DNA from: Liquorilactobacillus mali KCTC 3596 = DSM 20444
GTDB taxonomy: Bacteria; Bacillota; Bacilli; Lactobacillales; Lactobacillaceae
DNA: 64,000 nt
Direction of reading: 5' to 3'
NCBI RefSeq assembly: GCF_000260415.1
Contig: NZ_BACP01000003.1
Span: forward strand, 1 to 64,000
The notes beneath the pieces were generated by a model, which made no database searches, was not told where the DNA came from, and saw only the letters and a list, made by a program, of their open reading frames with translations. Numbering within the stretch: position 1 is the stretch's first letter; each line of letters opens with the position of its first letter. The translations under genes and the position numbers were made by a program. Positions 1 through 7,060 of the stretch are shown here, piece after piece.

Positions 1-43
1 ATTCTTTACTGCAATGTTTTAGTTTATGAAGTAGGTGATGATG

Positions 44-382
44 ATGCTGAACTATGATATATCGAGATTAAAACAAAGAGTTGAGTTTGGATTGGTTAAG
101 TCAGTTGAGGACGATAATACAGGCGACTATAAGCAAGAGTTTGTACCACAGTTCAAGTTATGGTGTGGTGATTATACACAGACAATGACACAACAATATA
201 CTTTATTAGGTAATGACCAACAGAACTTATTAACGATAGTTGTAAGACACAATCCAAGTATTAATGATACTTTACTAGCAAAGTTGAACGGTGTCTTGTA
301 TGATGTGGCAGCAGTCAATAGTGATAGTCAGATAAATGCGTTCGATACGGTAACATTGAAGCAGAGTAGCAAGAAAGGTTAA
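44..382 (+). CDS. Phage head-tail adaptor (head closure) protein
   Basis: A 112-residue protein resembling the small head-tail joining proteins (SPP1 gp16/HK97 gp10 type) that sit under the portal and close the filled capsid. It has the family's usual length and beta-rich pattern, with a first-strand region (residues 1-20), a central W-C-G-D stretch and a repeated V-R-H / V-L-Y-D-V-A pattern typical of OB-like adaptor folds. Several in-frame starts (GTG 35, ATG 38, 41, 44) crowd together; the AGGTGAT ribosome site best serves ATG 41 or 44. It precedes HNH and terminase genes, which is the adaptor position in lactobacillary satellite prophages, whereas full phages usually place it after the connector. 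The family call rests on length, context and general resemblance, not on a diagnostic motif. Confidence 0.65.
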   Translation: MLNYDISRLKQRVEFGLVKSVEDDNTGDYKQEFVPQFKLWCGDYTQTMTQQYTLLGNDQQNLLTIVVRHNPSINDTLLAKLNGVLYDVAAVNSDSQINAFDTVTLKQSSKKG

Positions 383-431
383 GCAATTGCGGTGGTGTAA
401 TAGCCATCGCTTTTTATTAGGGGTGATAAGA

Positions 432-809
432 ATGAGTGTACCAATGAAACAATGTAATCATGCTGGTTGTAGAACGTTAGTACCGTTTAATGAACGCTAT
501 TGTGTTAAACATAAGCAGGAACTTAACAAGTATAGATATAATAAGCGTATGTACAACTCAAATGAGAGCAAATATCAGCAGTTTTATAAATCAACGGCAT
601 GGCGAAGATTAAGCAGACGATTTTTGGAAAATAATCCAATTTGTGTGAAATGTTATGAAGATGGGGTAATAAGGAAAGCTGACGTTGTCGATCACGTACA
701 GGAAGTTAAGGATAATTGGTCAAGAAGATTAGATGAAAGCAACTTACAAGCATTGTGTAACTCTCATCATAATACAAAAACACGAAACGAACGAAAAAAA
801 CGAGAGTAA
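432..809 (+). CDS. Phage HNH endonuclease
   Basis: A 125-residue HNH nuclease of the type encoded beside the terminase in cos-packaging phages, where it works with the large terminase to cut concatemeric DNA. Visible features are an N-terminal Cys pair (C-N-H-A-G-C, then C-V-K-H), a C-V-K-C knuckle near residue 78, and the HNH core V-V-D-H-V, W, then N-L-Q-A-L-C-N-S-H-H-N-T-K-T, with a basic tail. ATG 432 follows a GGGGTGAT ribosome site; an in-frame GTG further upstream has none. It lies between the adaptor gene and the small terminase gene, the standard place. The fold is clear; its role in packaging is inferred from context. Confidence 0.9.
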   Translation: MSVPMKQCNHAGCRTLVPFNERYCVKHKQELNKYRYNKRMYNSNESKYQQFYKSTAWRRLSRRFLENNPICVKCYEDGVIRKADVVDHVQEVKDNWSRRLDESNLQALCNSHHNTKTRNERKKRE

Positions 810-835
810 AAATCTTTGAAACGCTGATATATCAA

Positions 836-900
836 CAATGGGGGGCCGTGTAAATTTCAAAAAGGAGCGACACAGTTACCTCAACGTTTATAAAAATCCC
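836..900 (+). other. Candidate cos region between HNH and terminase genes
   Basis: The gap between the HNH gene and the small terminase gene contains an isolated G/C run, GGGGGGCC at 840-847, in otherwise AT-rich DNA, just after a GATATATC palindrome (826-833). In HNH-encoding cos phages the cohesive-end site lies in this interval. No overhang can be defined from sequence alone, so this is a positional guess. Confidence 0.3.
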
Positions 901-917
901 TTTTTAAAATTATCAAT

Positions 918-957
918 CGAACGTTTGTTTGCATTTTTTCAATAAAAATGCTATCAT
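918..957 (+). promoter_or_regulatory. SOS (LexA) box overlapping the promoter of the terminase operon
   Basis: CGAACGTTTGTTTG at 918-931 matches the Gram-positive LexA box (CGAAC-N4-GTTYG) at all but one position. It overlaps a -35 TTGCAT (929-934) followed after 17 bp by a -10 TATCAT (952-957). A second TATAAT lies at 963. The same offset between box and -35 recurs at 6345. The recA promoter in this window has a related box, CGAACTTTTGTTCG (55274-55287). Together these suggest that the packaging operon is repressed by host LexA and turned on by DNA damage. Confidence 0.7.
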
Positions 958-1071
958 TATGATATAATAAAGATATTATAAATTGATTTCAGATATATGT
1001 AAGAGTAGTCGTTGCTAGGAATGGTAACGGCTTTTCTTGTAGATAAATTTAAAGCGAAAGGAGCTGATTGC

Positions 1072-1545
1072 ATGGGTAGAAAGGTAAAACAACTTGCAGA
1101 TATGAGTAAGCATCTAACCAATGAAGAAATTGAGCAACGTAAGGATATGGAAAAATCTTTATTTGAGTATCCTGAACTTGATAACAATGCGCCTGATTGG
1201 TTGAGTGGCAGAGCCTTAACAGAATGGAATAGGATAGTGCCCTATTTAAAGCAAAATACGCCCGTATCAGAGCTTGATAGAAGTTTATTAGCTAGTTACT
1301 GCAAACTATATTCGGTTGTTCAGACATGCAATACAGACATTACAAAGCATGGTTTAGTAATAACCAACAAAAGTAATGGGTCAAAGAAGAAAAATCCATA
1401 CATTGAAATTATGAGTACAGCTATTAAAGATATGAAAGCCATCGCCAATGATTTAGGAATGACTATATCTAGTCGGGCAAGAATGGAATTGCACAAAGCC
1501 AAGTCTGATAAACCAAAAGATGAATATGAAGCGATGCTATCATGA
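1072..1545 (+). CDS. terS: Phage terminase small subunit (P27 family)
   Basis: A 157-residue small terminase that recognises the packaging site and recruits the large subunit. The pattern fits the P27/Terminase_4 family: a charged N-terminus, then P-D-W-L-S-G-R-A-L-T-E-W-N-R-I-V-P-Y-L and S-E-L-D-R-S-L-L-A-S-Y-C, and a C-terminal helix beginning N-P-Y-I-E-I-M-S-T-A. ATG 1072 is chosen because AAAGGAG lies 8 bp upstream; 20 codons of open frame before it (from 1012) have no ribosome site. Its stop overlaps the large-subunit start as ATGA, so the two are translationally coupled. It is the first gene behind the SOS-box promoter at 918-957. Confidence 0.9.
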   Translation: MGRKVKQLADMSKHLTNEEIEQRKDMEKSLFEYPELDNNAPDWLSGRALTEWNRIVPYLKQNTPVSELDRSLLASYCKLYSVVQTCNTDITKHGLVITNKSNGSKKKNPYIEIMSTAIKDMKAIANDLGMTISSRARMELHKAKSDKPKDEYEAMLS

Positions 1546-3236
1546 TTAAATATGTTGATGATGTGCTTGCTGGTAGAATTCTAGTTGGTAAGAAGATTAG
1601 ACTAGCTTGCGAACGTTTTAAACGTGATTTAGGGCGTTCTAAGACAGATGAATTTAATTACTACTATGATGAAGAAGAAGCTACAAAAGCTGTTAAATTT
1701 ATCGAGAGCCTGCCAAAAACGGATGGTAGTAAGTTGGATATGCAACCATTTCAAGAATGGATAATATCAGAATTATACGGCTGGAAAGAAAAGGATACAG
1801 GATTCAGGCGATATGATCGTGCTTTTATTTCAATGGCCAGGAAAAATGGTAAAACTTATTTGGCCAGTGGCGTAGCTGCTAATGGTTTATTAAGAGAAAA
1901 AAGCCCAGCAATGAATAGACAAGTCCTATTTGTTTCTAACGGCTTAAAACAAGCTAAATTGGGTTACAATATGCTTTCTAGTGGCTTAAACCAGGTTCGA
2001 AAGAAGTCCAAATATATGCGCCAAAGAATAAAGGTACAAAAACAAGAAATTGAAGATTTGGAAAGTGGTAGTAAGGCGATTGCGTTGGCCAGTGATACTA
2101 GTACGCTTGATGGTTTTGCAGGAACTACTATTGTTCTTGATGAATGGCATGAGGCCAAGGATAGAAAAGTATATAACGTTTTAAAGTCAGGGCAAGCACA
2201 AGAAGATAATTCCTTACTTGCAGTTATTTCAACATCAGGGCTTAATTTGAATGTTCCAATGCACGCTGAATATGAAATGCTTAATGATGTTTTAAATGGT
2301 AAAGCAGAGGCAGACAGGTATTTTATAGCTATCTGGGAACTAGACGATAGAGAAGAAGTATACGACCAAAATAATTGGGTAAAGGCTAATCCATTGTTTA
2401 GCGAGCCAAAAGTTAAAAAGAAAATGACTGAAAAAATAAAAGCTGATGTAGATTTGGCGATTAAGCAAAATAATATGATCCCGATTCTAGTTAAGAACTT
2501 CAATATGTGGCTACAAGCCAGTGAGGATAGTTATATAAGCGCAGATGATTGGAGTGTTGGCAAGGTTAAAAGTATTAATTTGAACAATCGTGATATTTAT
2601 ATTGGTGTTGATTTATCAAAAAGTAATGATTTGACCGCAGTTAGTTGGATAATTCCGACTGGTGACGGTCATTTTTACTGTGATAGTCATTCATGGATAG
2701 GCACTAAATACGGCTTAGACAGCAAGATAAAACGTGATGGTATTGATTATCGCAGTATGGAAAGAGCCAAAGAGTGTACCATTACACGTTTAGAGAGCGG
2801 AATTATTGATTATGATGCAGTCTTTGAATATATCCAGTCAATAATTGGTAAATATAATTTTAGAGTTAAAGCAATTGCATATGATCCATATAATTTTGAT
2901 GCATTATTAACTAAATTTGAGAAAGCTAATTATCCGCTGTTTGAAGTAAGACAAGGAACAAAGACCTTGAATATACCAACTAGAGATTTCAGAGAAAAAC
3001 TTTATGATGGCAAGATTCAGCATAATGGGAACAAGATATTAGCTTATGCAGTCAATAATGCAATTTTAAAAGTTGATAATAATGGCTGGCAGATTGATAA
3101 AGCAAGAAATAGTAATCGTATTGATCCAATCGCTGCATTAATAAATGCTTATGTTGCTGGCATGGATTATTACGAAGAAAGTGAGGCGAACCAACACGCA
3201 AACGATTATTACACGAGTGCAGAATTTTCTTTCTAA
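1542..3236 (+). CDS. terL: Phage terminase large subunit (HK97-type)
   Basis: A full-length (564-residue) packaging motor that pumps DNA into the procapsid and cuts the concatemer. The ATPase half has a Walker A-like A-R-K-N-G-K-T (residues 99-105) and a Walker B I-V-L-D-E-W-H (D200/E201) followed by a coupling motif I-S-T-S-G. The nuclease half begins near residue 350 with I-Y-I-G-V-D-L-S-K-S-N-D-L-T (first metal-binding Asp) and ends with D-P-I-A-A-L-I-N-A near residue 530. The ATG overlaps the small-subunit stop. The gene looks intact, which argues that the element's packaging module is functional. Confidence 0.95.
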   Translation: MIKYVDDVLAGRILVGKKIRLACERFKRDLGRSKTDEFNYYYDEEEATKAVKFIESLPKTDGSKLDMQPFQEWIISELYGWKEKDTGFRRYDRAFISMARKNGKTYLASGVAANGLLREKSPAMNRQVLFVSNGLKQAKLGYNMLSSGLNQVRKKSKYMRQRIKVQKQEIEDLESGSKAIALASDTSTLDGFAGTTIVLDEWHEAKDRKVYNVLKSGQAQEDNSLLAVISTSGLNLNVPMHAEYEMLNDVLNGKAEADRYFIAIWELDDREEVYDQNNWVKANPLFSEPKVKKKMTEKIKADVDLAIKQNNMIPILVKNFNMWLQASEDSYISADDWSVGKVKSINLNNRDIYIGVDLSKSNDLTAVSWIIPTGDGHFYCDSHSWIGTKYGLDSKIKRDGIDYRSMERAKECTITRLESGIIDYDAVFEYIQSIIGKYNFRVKAIAYDPYNFDALLTKFEKANYPLFEVRQGTKTLNIPTRDFREKLYDGKIQHNGNKILAYAVNNAILKVDNNGWQIDKARNSNRIDPIAALINAYVAGMDYYEESEANQHANDYYTSAEFSF

Positions 3237-3387
3237 ATATATTCAAGGCGTTTTATTAGTCCTAGGAATGTTGCTTCTAATAATTGGAGTGGCATTTACA
3301 TGGGGCTTTTTTATTGCAGTAATGTTGGCGGGGTTGTTGATGATTGTGCTGGCATTCCTGATTAACTATGAAAGGAGTGAGGGATAA
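3181..3387 (+). CDS. DUF1056-like small membrane protein of phage satellites
   Basis: A short protein (68 residues from GTG 3181; 56 from GTG 3217) with two hydrophobic segments (V-L-L-V-L-G-M-L-L-L-I-I-G-V and F-F-I-A-V-M-L-A-G-L-L-M-I-V-L-A-F-L) and a C-terminal I-N-Y-E-R. It matches my memory of the DUF1056 proteins found between terminase and portal genes in lactobacillary prophages. The function is unknown. The start is uncertain: GTG 3181 has a weak GAAGAAA site and overlaps the end of terL, GTG 3217 has none, and an upstream ATG at 3145 would overlap terL by 92 bp. The stop abuts the portal start. Confidence 0.65.
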   Translation: MRRTNTQTIITRVQNFLSKYIQGVLLVLGMLLLIIGVAFTWGFFIAVMLAGLLMIVLAFLINYERSEG

Positions 3388-4509
3388 TTGAGTTTTTTTA
3401 CAACCAAGACCACAAGCACAACACAAGATCCGTTTTTAGATGCTTTGGTAAGTTTATCGAGTGACGATACAAATACATTTGTAAGTGCCAGCGTACTAAA
3501 AAATTCCGATATATTCGCAGCAATTAATATCATTGCGAGTGATATCGCAAGTAATCCAATCTTATGTGGTACTGATGCAATAGATAAGATGATTAACTCA
3601 AAGCCAAATAGTATTATGGACGGTTATCACTTTAAATATGCTTTAGCGGTAAACATGTTGCTGAATGGTAATTCATTTGCACAGATTTTACCAGGCAATC
3701 AACTTAAATTCATACCCAATAACAAAATGGTCGTTGAACAAGATGATGTGAGTGGAGTCTTAACATATACTTACTCACCTGATGGACGAACTAAGCAGCA
3801 GATTGAGCCTGTCAGCATACTTCATTTCAAGTATTTCACTAGAGATGGAGTTACTGGTATTAGTCCATTGTATTCATTAAAAGATGAACAAAATATTCAG
3901 TCTGCTGGAAACAAATTGTTAACAGGTTTCTTTAATCAGGGAGTTCATGGCACAACAATTGTGAAAGTCCACCAATCAGATTTGGGGAAAGATGCTAAGG
4001 AAAACATTAGGAAGAAATTTGATGAAGCAACAACAGGAAATAACTCACTTAATTCCGTTGTGGTTGATGATGGTATGGACGTTTCAAATTTACAAATTAA
4101 TACTGATGTTTTAAAACTGGTTAACTCTAATGACTGGACAACTAGACAAATTGCTAAGGCATTTCAGTTACCAGTTGAACGGTTAGGGTTAGAGAATGAG
4201 CACTCAAACACCGAGCAAAGTAATATTCAATATCTTAAAGGCACTTTGCAGCATTATTTTGATTGCTTTACAAGTGAGTTAGCTTTCAAGTTAGATAAAA
4301 CATTTAATTTCAATACTGATAAATTGCTTAGTTTAGACCCACAAGACCAACAAACAATGGCTGCTGCTGGTTATTCTGGCGGAGTTTTAACCAGAAATGA
4401 GGCACGAGATAAACTAGATCTTCCAGTAACAGACGATGGCAATATATTTGTAAATATTAATAAGAATGGAGCTGAGAATAGTGAAACAGGACAGAAGATT
4501 AACGGTTGA
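3388..4509 (+). CDS. Phage portal protein (HK97 family)
   Basis: The dodecameric ring through which DNA enters the capsid, 373 residues, a normal length for the short HK97-type portals. The core reads S-D-I-F-A-A-I-N-I-I-A-S-D-I-A near residue 42, then the N-M-L-L-N-G-N-S-F-A wing (about residue 90), the L-H-F-K-Y-F-T-R-D-G-V-T-G-I-S-P-L motif (about 150) and a C-terminal D-W-T-T-R-Q-I-A-K-A-F-Q-L-P-V-E-R-L-G clip/crown segment. Translation starts at TTG 3388 behind GGAGTGAGGG. The 3' end overlaps the protease-capsid start, indicating tight coupling. Confidence 0.92.
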   Translation: MSFFTTKTTSTTQDPFLDALVSLSSDDTNTFVSASVLKNSDIFAAINIIASDIASNPILCGTDAIDKMINSKPNSIMDGYHFKYALAVNMLLNGNSFAQILPGNQLKFIPNNKMVVEQDDVSGVLTYTYSPDGRTKQQIEPVSILHFKYFTRDGVTGISPLYSLKDEQNIQSAGNKLLTGFFNQGVHGTTIVKVHQSDLGKDAKENIRKKFDEATTGNNSLNSVVVDDGMDVSNLQINTDVLKLVNSNDWTTRQIAKAFQLPVERLGLENEHSNTEQSNIQYLKGTLQHYFDCFTSELAFKLDKTFNFNTDKLLSLDPQDQQTMAAAGYSGGVLTRNEARDKLDLPVTDDGNIFVNINKNGAENSETGQKING

Positions 4510-5986
4510 AGCTGAACTTAGAGCAGATCAACCACAAGCAGAAACACCAGAACAAGAACAACCTGAACAAGGGGGTGCGCAAAATGACGCAGACCCACAA
4601 GGTAAAGTTATTTCAGGCTATGCGATTGTGTGGAACTCACCAAGTAAAGATTTAGGCGGATTTACAGAAGTAGTTACACCGCAGGCACTTGATGGAGTGG
4701 ATTTATCAGATGTTTTAATGCTGAATAACCATGATTATAGCCAAGTTTTAGCAAGCGTTAAAGCTGGCACGTTGGAACTTGAAACAGATGATAAAGGACT
4801 TCATTTTAAAGCCACGTTGCCAAATACGACCTATGCAAATGATGTTTATGAGCAAGTGACGGCTGGCAATGTTGATTCATGCAGTTTTGGTTTTGAAGTG
4901 AATGATGGTACAGATACATGGACAAAAGATGATGATGGAAACATTACAAGAACGATTAATGCAGTTAAGAGTTTGTTTGATGTTTCCGTTGTCGCTGTAC
5001 CAGCATATGACGATACCAATGTTCAAGTAGATACACGTAGTTATGAAAAATTTATCAATAAAGAAAAGGAAGATGATACTATGACAAAGAAAACAATTAT
5101 TGATCCAGAAAAGCAGACAGAAACACGTTCATTTGAAGATTATATTCGTTCACGTGGTGAATTACGTGATGGAATTACAACATCAGGAGCGGCTGCAGTT
5201 ATTCCAGAAGAAATTATCACACCAGTATTTCAGTTAAAACAATCAAAATACAACCTTGCACAATATGCAACGGTTAAACAAGTTTCTACTGGTTCAGGTC
5301 ACTATCCAATCGCAACAAGTCAGCAAACCGCAGTTTTAGCAACTAAGGAAGAACTTGCAGATATTGCAGATGTTGACGCAAATATGTTTGCTGATGTTCC
5401 CTTTGATGTAAAAACACGTGCTGGTAAGATTGCACTATCTAATGAAGTTGTCGAAGATGCAGAAGTTGATATTGTTGGTGAAGTTAAAAACCAGTTACAA
5501 CAGTTAGTTGATAATACTGATAATTCTCAAATTATGACGCTGCTTACTGGTTCAAACTTTGCTAAGGCAACCGCAACGGGTGTAGATGATTTGAAGAAAG
5601 TCTTTAATGTAACGTTAGACCCAGCGTTAGATAAGATGTTCATTGTTAACCAATCAGGATTTAATTACCTTGATACCTTGAAAGATTCCGAGGGTCGTTA
5701 TCTGTTACAACCAAACCCAACTGCACCAAGTGGATTTAGCTTGTTAGGTGCACCAGTTGCATTAATTAGCGACAAAGTGCTTGCTAATAATTCAGATGGT
5801 TCATTCCCTGTGCTTTGTGGAGATATTAGTCAAGCGGTAGCAGTATTTAGACGTAACCAAGTAACAGCACAATGGGATAAGTTCGACCAATTCAGTCAAG
5901 GTCTATCCGTTATCGTTCGAAACGATTACGAAGTAATTTCTAAAGATGCAGTAATAAATATTTCACTTAGCGCACCAGCAAAATAA
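4481..5986 (+). CDS. Fused prohead protease and HK97-type major capsid protein
   Basis: One open frame encodes an S78-type prohead protease followed by a major capsid protein (501 residues). The protease part has V-I-S-G-Y-A-I-V-W-N, a likely catalytic His in L-N-N-H-D-Y (His84) and Ser in S-C-S-F-G-F (Ser133/135), ending near residue 185. The capsid part starts around residue 200 and has the HK97 pattern A-A-V-I-P-E-E-I, D-V-K-T-R-A-G-K-I-A-L-S-N-E and a C-terminal R-N-D-Y-E-V. GTG 4481 is preferred because GGAG sits about 9 bp upstream; ATG 4466 is also in frame. An internal ATG at 5081 with its own AAGGAAG site could yield a 301-residue capsid-only product. Confidence 0.92.
   Translation: MKQDRRLTVEAELRADQPQAETPEQEQPEQGGAQNDADPQGKVISGYAIVWNSPSKDLGGFTEVVTPQALDGVDLSDVLMLNNHDYSQVLASVKAGTLELETDDKGLHFKATLPNTTYANDVYEQVTAGNVDSCSFGFEVNDGTDTWTKDDDGNITRTINAVKSLFDVSVVAVPAYDDTNVQVDTRSYEKFINKEKEDDTMTKKTIIDPEKQTETRSFEDYIRSRGELRDGITTSGAAAVIPEEIITPVFQLKQSKYNLAQYATVKQVSTGSGHYPIATSQQTAVLATKEELADIADVDANMFADVPFDVKTRAGKIALSNEVVEDAEVDIVGEVKNQLQQLVDNTDNSQIMTLLTGSNFAKATATGVDDLKKVFNVTLDPALDKMFIVNQSGFNYLDTLKDSEGRYLLQPNPTAPSGFSLLGAPVALISDKVLANNSDGSFPVLCGDISQAVAVFRRNQVTAQWDKFDQFSQGLSVIVRNDYEVISKDAVINISLSAPAK
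5069..5083 (+). promoter_or_regulatory. Internal ribosome site and start codon at the protease/capsid junction
   Basis: AAAGGAAG lies about 8 bp before an in-frame ATG at 5081, between the protease and capsid domains. It would let free capsid subunits be made in excess over the protease-capsid fusion. Confidence 0.5.
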
Positions 5987-6003
5987 CATATAAGTAATTT
6001 TAG

Positions 6004-6034
6004 GGGGTGGCTGAAAATTCGGCCACCCTTTTTA
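6004..6034 (+). terminator. Intrinsic terminator after the capsid gene
   Basis: GGGTGG (6005-6010) pairs with CCACCC (6023-6028) and is followed by five T. It lies inside what would otherwise be one structural operon, between capsid and connector, so it probably reduces rather than stops read-through. Confidence 0.75.
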
Positions 6035-6067
6035 TACATATAACTAAAGAATTTAGGAGGTGAGAAT

Positions 6068-6337
6068 ATGGCAATAACACCAGCAGATATTAAGGCAAGT
6101 CTTAGGATAGAAGTTTCAGACGATGATGATATGATTCAACAATATATAGATAGTGCTTCAAACTACATTCAAACTGCGGTTTCAGCCACAGAGGAACAAC
6201 TTGAAGCGTATAACCAGTATTGGTTTGCAGTCAGCTTACTAACTCAATTTTGGTATCAGAACAGAGCAACGGACATGAAGAATACACCGTATCAGGTTGT
6301 GTCAATGATTCAACAGTTAAGAGGGCTAATAGAGTAG
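6068..6337 (+). CDS. Phage gp6-like head-tail connector
   Basis: An 89-residue all-helical protein of the HK97 gp6 type, which forms the ring joined to the portal. It has the characteristic opening I-T-P-A-D-I-K-A-S-L-R-I with an acidic D-D-D-D-M-I-Q-Q-Y-I-D-S-A repeat and a C-terminal Q-F-W-Y-Q-N-R-A-T-D segment. The ATG follows a perfect AGGAGGTGA. It is the last structural gene of the element; no tail genes follow, which is the hallmark of capsid-forming satellites that borrow the tails of a helper phage. Confidence 0.88.
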   Translation: MAITPADIKASLRIEVSDDDDMIQQYIDSASNYIQTAVSATEEQLEAYNQYWFAVSLLTQFWYQNRATDMKNTPYQVVSMIQQLRGLIE

Positions 6338-6344
6338 TTTTATG

Positions 6345-6384
6345 CGAACGTATGTTTGTATTTTATTGAAAAAAGTCTTATAAT
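6345..6384 (+). promoter_or_regulatory. Second SOS (LexA) box overlapping a promoter
   Basis: CGAACGTATGTTTG (6345-6358) fits the CGAAC-R-N-R-Y-GTTY Gram-positive SOS box. It overlaps -35 TTGTAT (6356-6361), with 17 bp to a perfect -10 TATAAT (6379-6384). The offset between box and -35 (11 bp) is the same as at 918. The predicted transcript starts near 6391. Confidence 0.75.
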
Positions 6385-6390
6385 ATAGGT

Positions 6391-6582
6391 GTAGGGAAAG
6401 CCTACAATTGACAAAATAAAAGATTCGTCCACTGATTTGTGTCGAAAAATATTCAATATATGCGCCGGTTTGAGGTGTGAGTGATGCGCAGCTTATGACT
6501 TCAATTAATTCGATTGTAGGCTGGTATTTGGGTTTTAAGGCATAGGATATAGTTTCAATGTGTCGTTAATTAGTGCTTTTTT
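6391..6582 (+). ncRNA. Candidate structured RNA behind an SOS promoter
   Basis: No plausible coding frame occupies 6338-6652. From the predicted start near 6391, AGCCTACAATTGA (6399-6411) can pair with TCGATTGTAGGCT (6510-6522), 12 of 13 positions, closing a domain of about 124 nt. Inside it TGCGC and GCGCA form another stem (about 6459-6490). The CCTAC of the closing stem can instead pair with GTAGG at 6391-6395, so two folds exclude each other. A T6 run ends at 6582 without a strong hairpin, and a GGTGGGC/GCCCACC hairpin follows at 6594-6613. It could be an independent small RNA or the leader of the ArpU-like gene. I recognise no known RNA family. Confidence 0.45.
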
Positions 6583-6652
6583 ATTCATAATGTGGTGGGC
6601 TGAAATGCCCACCCTCCTTACATATATCTGGAATTGCTGAAAGGTGATTCCT

Positions 6653-7039
6653 ATGAAACAAGAAATAAAACATATAAGAAACATATTAAAAGAGTATGCA
6701 AGACTTAAACGTGATATAAGGGCGTTTAGTCAAGTATCTAGTCCAGTAATAAGTGGTATGCCAAGTCATTCATATGGGAATGGCACCGAAAAAAGCATGG
6801 TCAATCACGTTGATCTAGCTTATCAAATTAAACAAGTTGAGGACGCTCTAAAGGCTGTAGAGGATCCACGTTATAGTTTTATCCTTAATGAGTACATTAT
6901 TAATAAGCGATATTCAGTGGAGGACTGTTGCCACATGTGGGGAGTATCAAGAAGTAAGTTTAATTACATGAAGAACAAAGCACTTGAAAAGTTTGTGGGA
7001 GGATATACTGGTGAAAAAAGCACTGGCTATAAAGGCTAG
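6653..7039 (+). CDS. ArpU-like phage transcriptional regulator
   Basis: A 128-residue protein with an N-terminal coiled-coil-like stretch (L-K-E-Y-A-R-L-K-R-D-I-R-A-F), a middle helix D-L-A-Y-Q-I-K-Q-V-E-D-A-L-K-A-V and a C-terminal sigma-region-4-like helix-turn-helix: Y-S-V-E-D-C-C-H-M-W-G-V-S-R-S-K-F-N-Y-M-K-N-K-A-L-E. This is the plan of the ArpU/RinA-type late gene activators of Gram-positive phages and satellites. ATG 6653 follows AAAGGTGA; an in-frame GTG three codons earlier lies within that site. It stands behind the second SOS promoter and structured leader, and its last codons lie inside the terminator hairpin. Confidence 0.75.
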   Translation: MKQEIKHIRNILKEYARLKRDIRAFSQVSSPVISGMPSHSYGNGTEKSMVNHVDLAYQIKQVEDALKAVEDPRYSFILNEYIINKRYSVEDCCHMWGVSRSKFNYMKNKALEKFVGGYTGEKSTGYKG

Positions 7040-7048
7040 TGCTTTTTT
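7014..7048 (+). terminator. Terminator overlapping the end of the ArpU-like gene
   Basis: A6-GCACT-GC pairs with GC-AGTGC-T6 around a short loop; the hairpin starts inside the coding sequence. The symmetrical A/T runs mean it could also act on the converging gene at 7061-7555. Confidence 0.85.
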
Positions 7049-7060
7049 GTAACAAAAAAA

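Noticed and set aside
957-1187. Minus-strand frame overlapping the terS start
   Set aside because: It lies opposite a well-supported gene and has no ribosome site or recognisable content.
6338-6652. A possible small gene in the gap after the connector
   Set aside because: Short frames exist but none has a ribosome site; the pairing potential and SOS promoter fit an RNA better.
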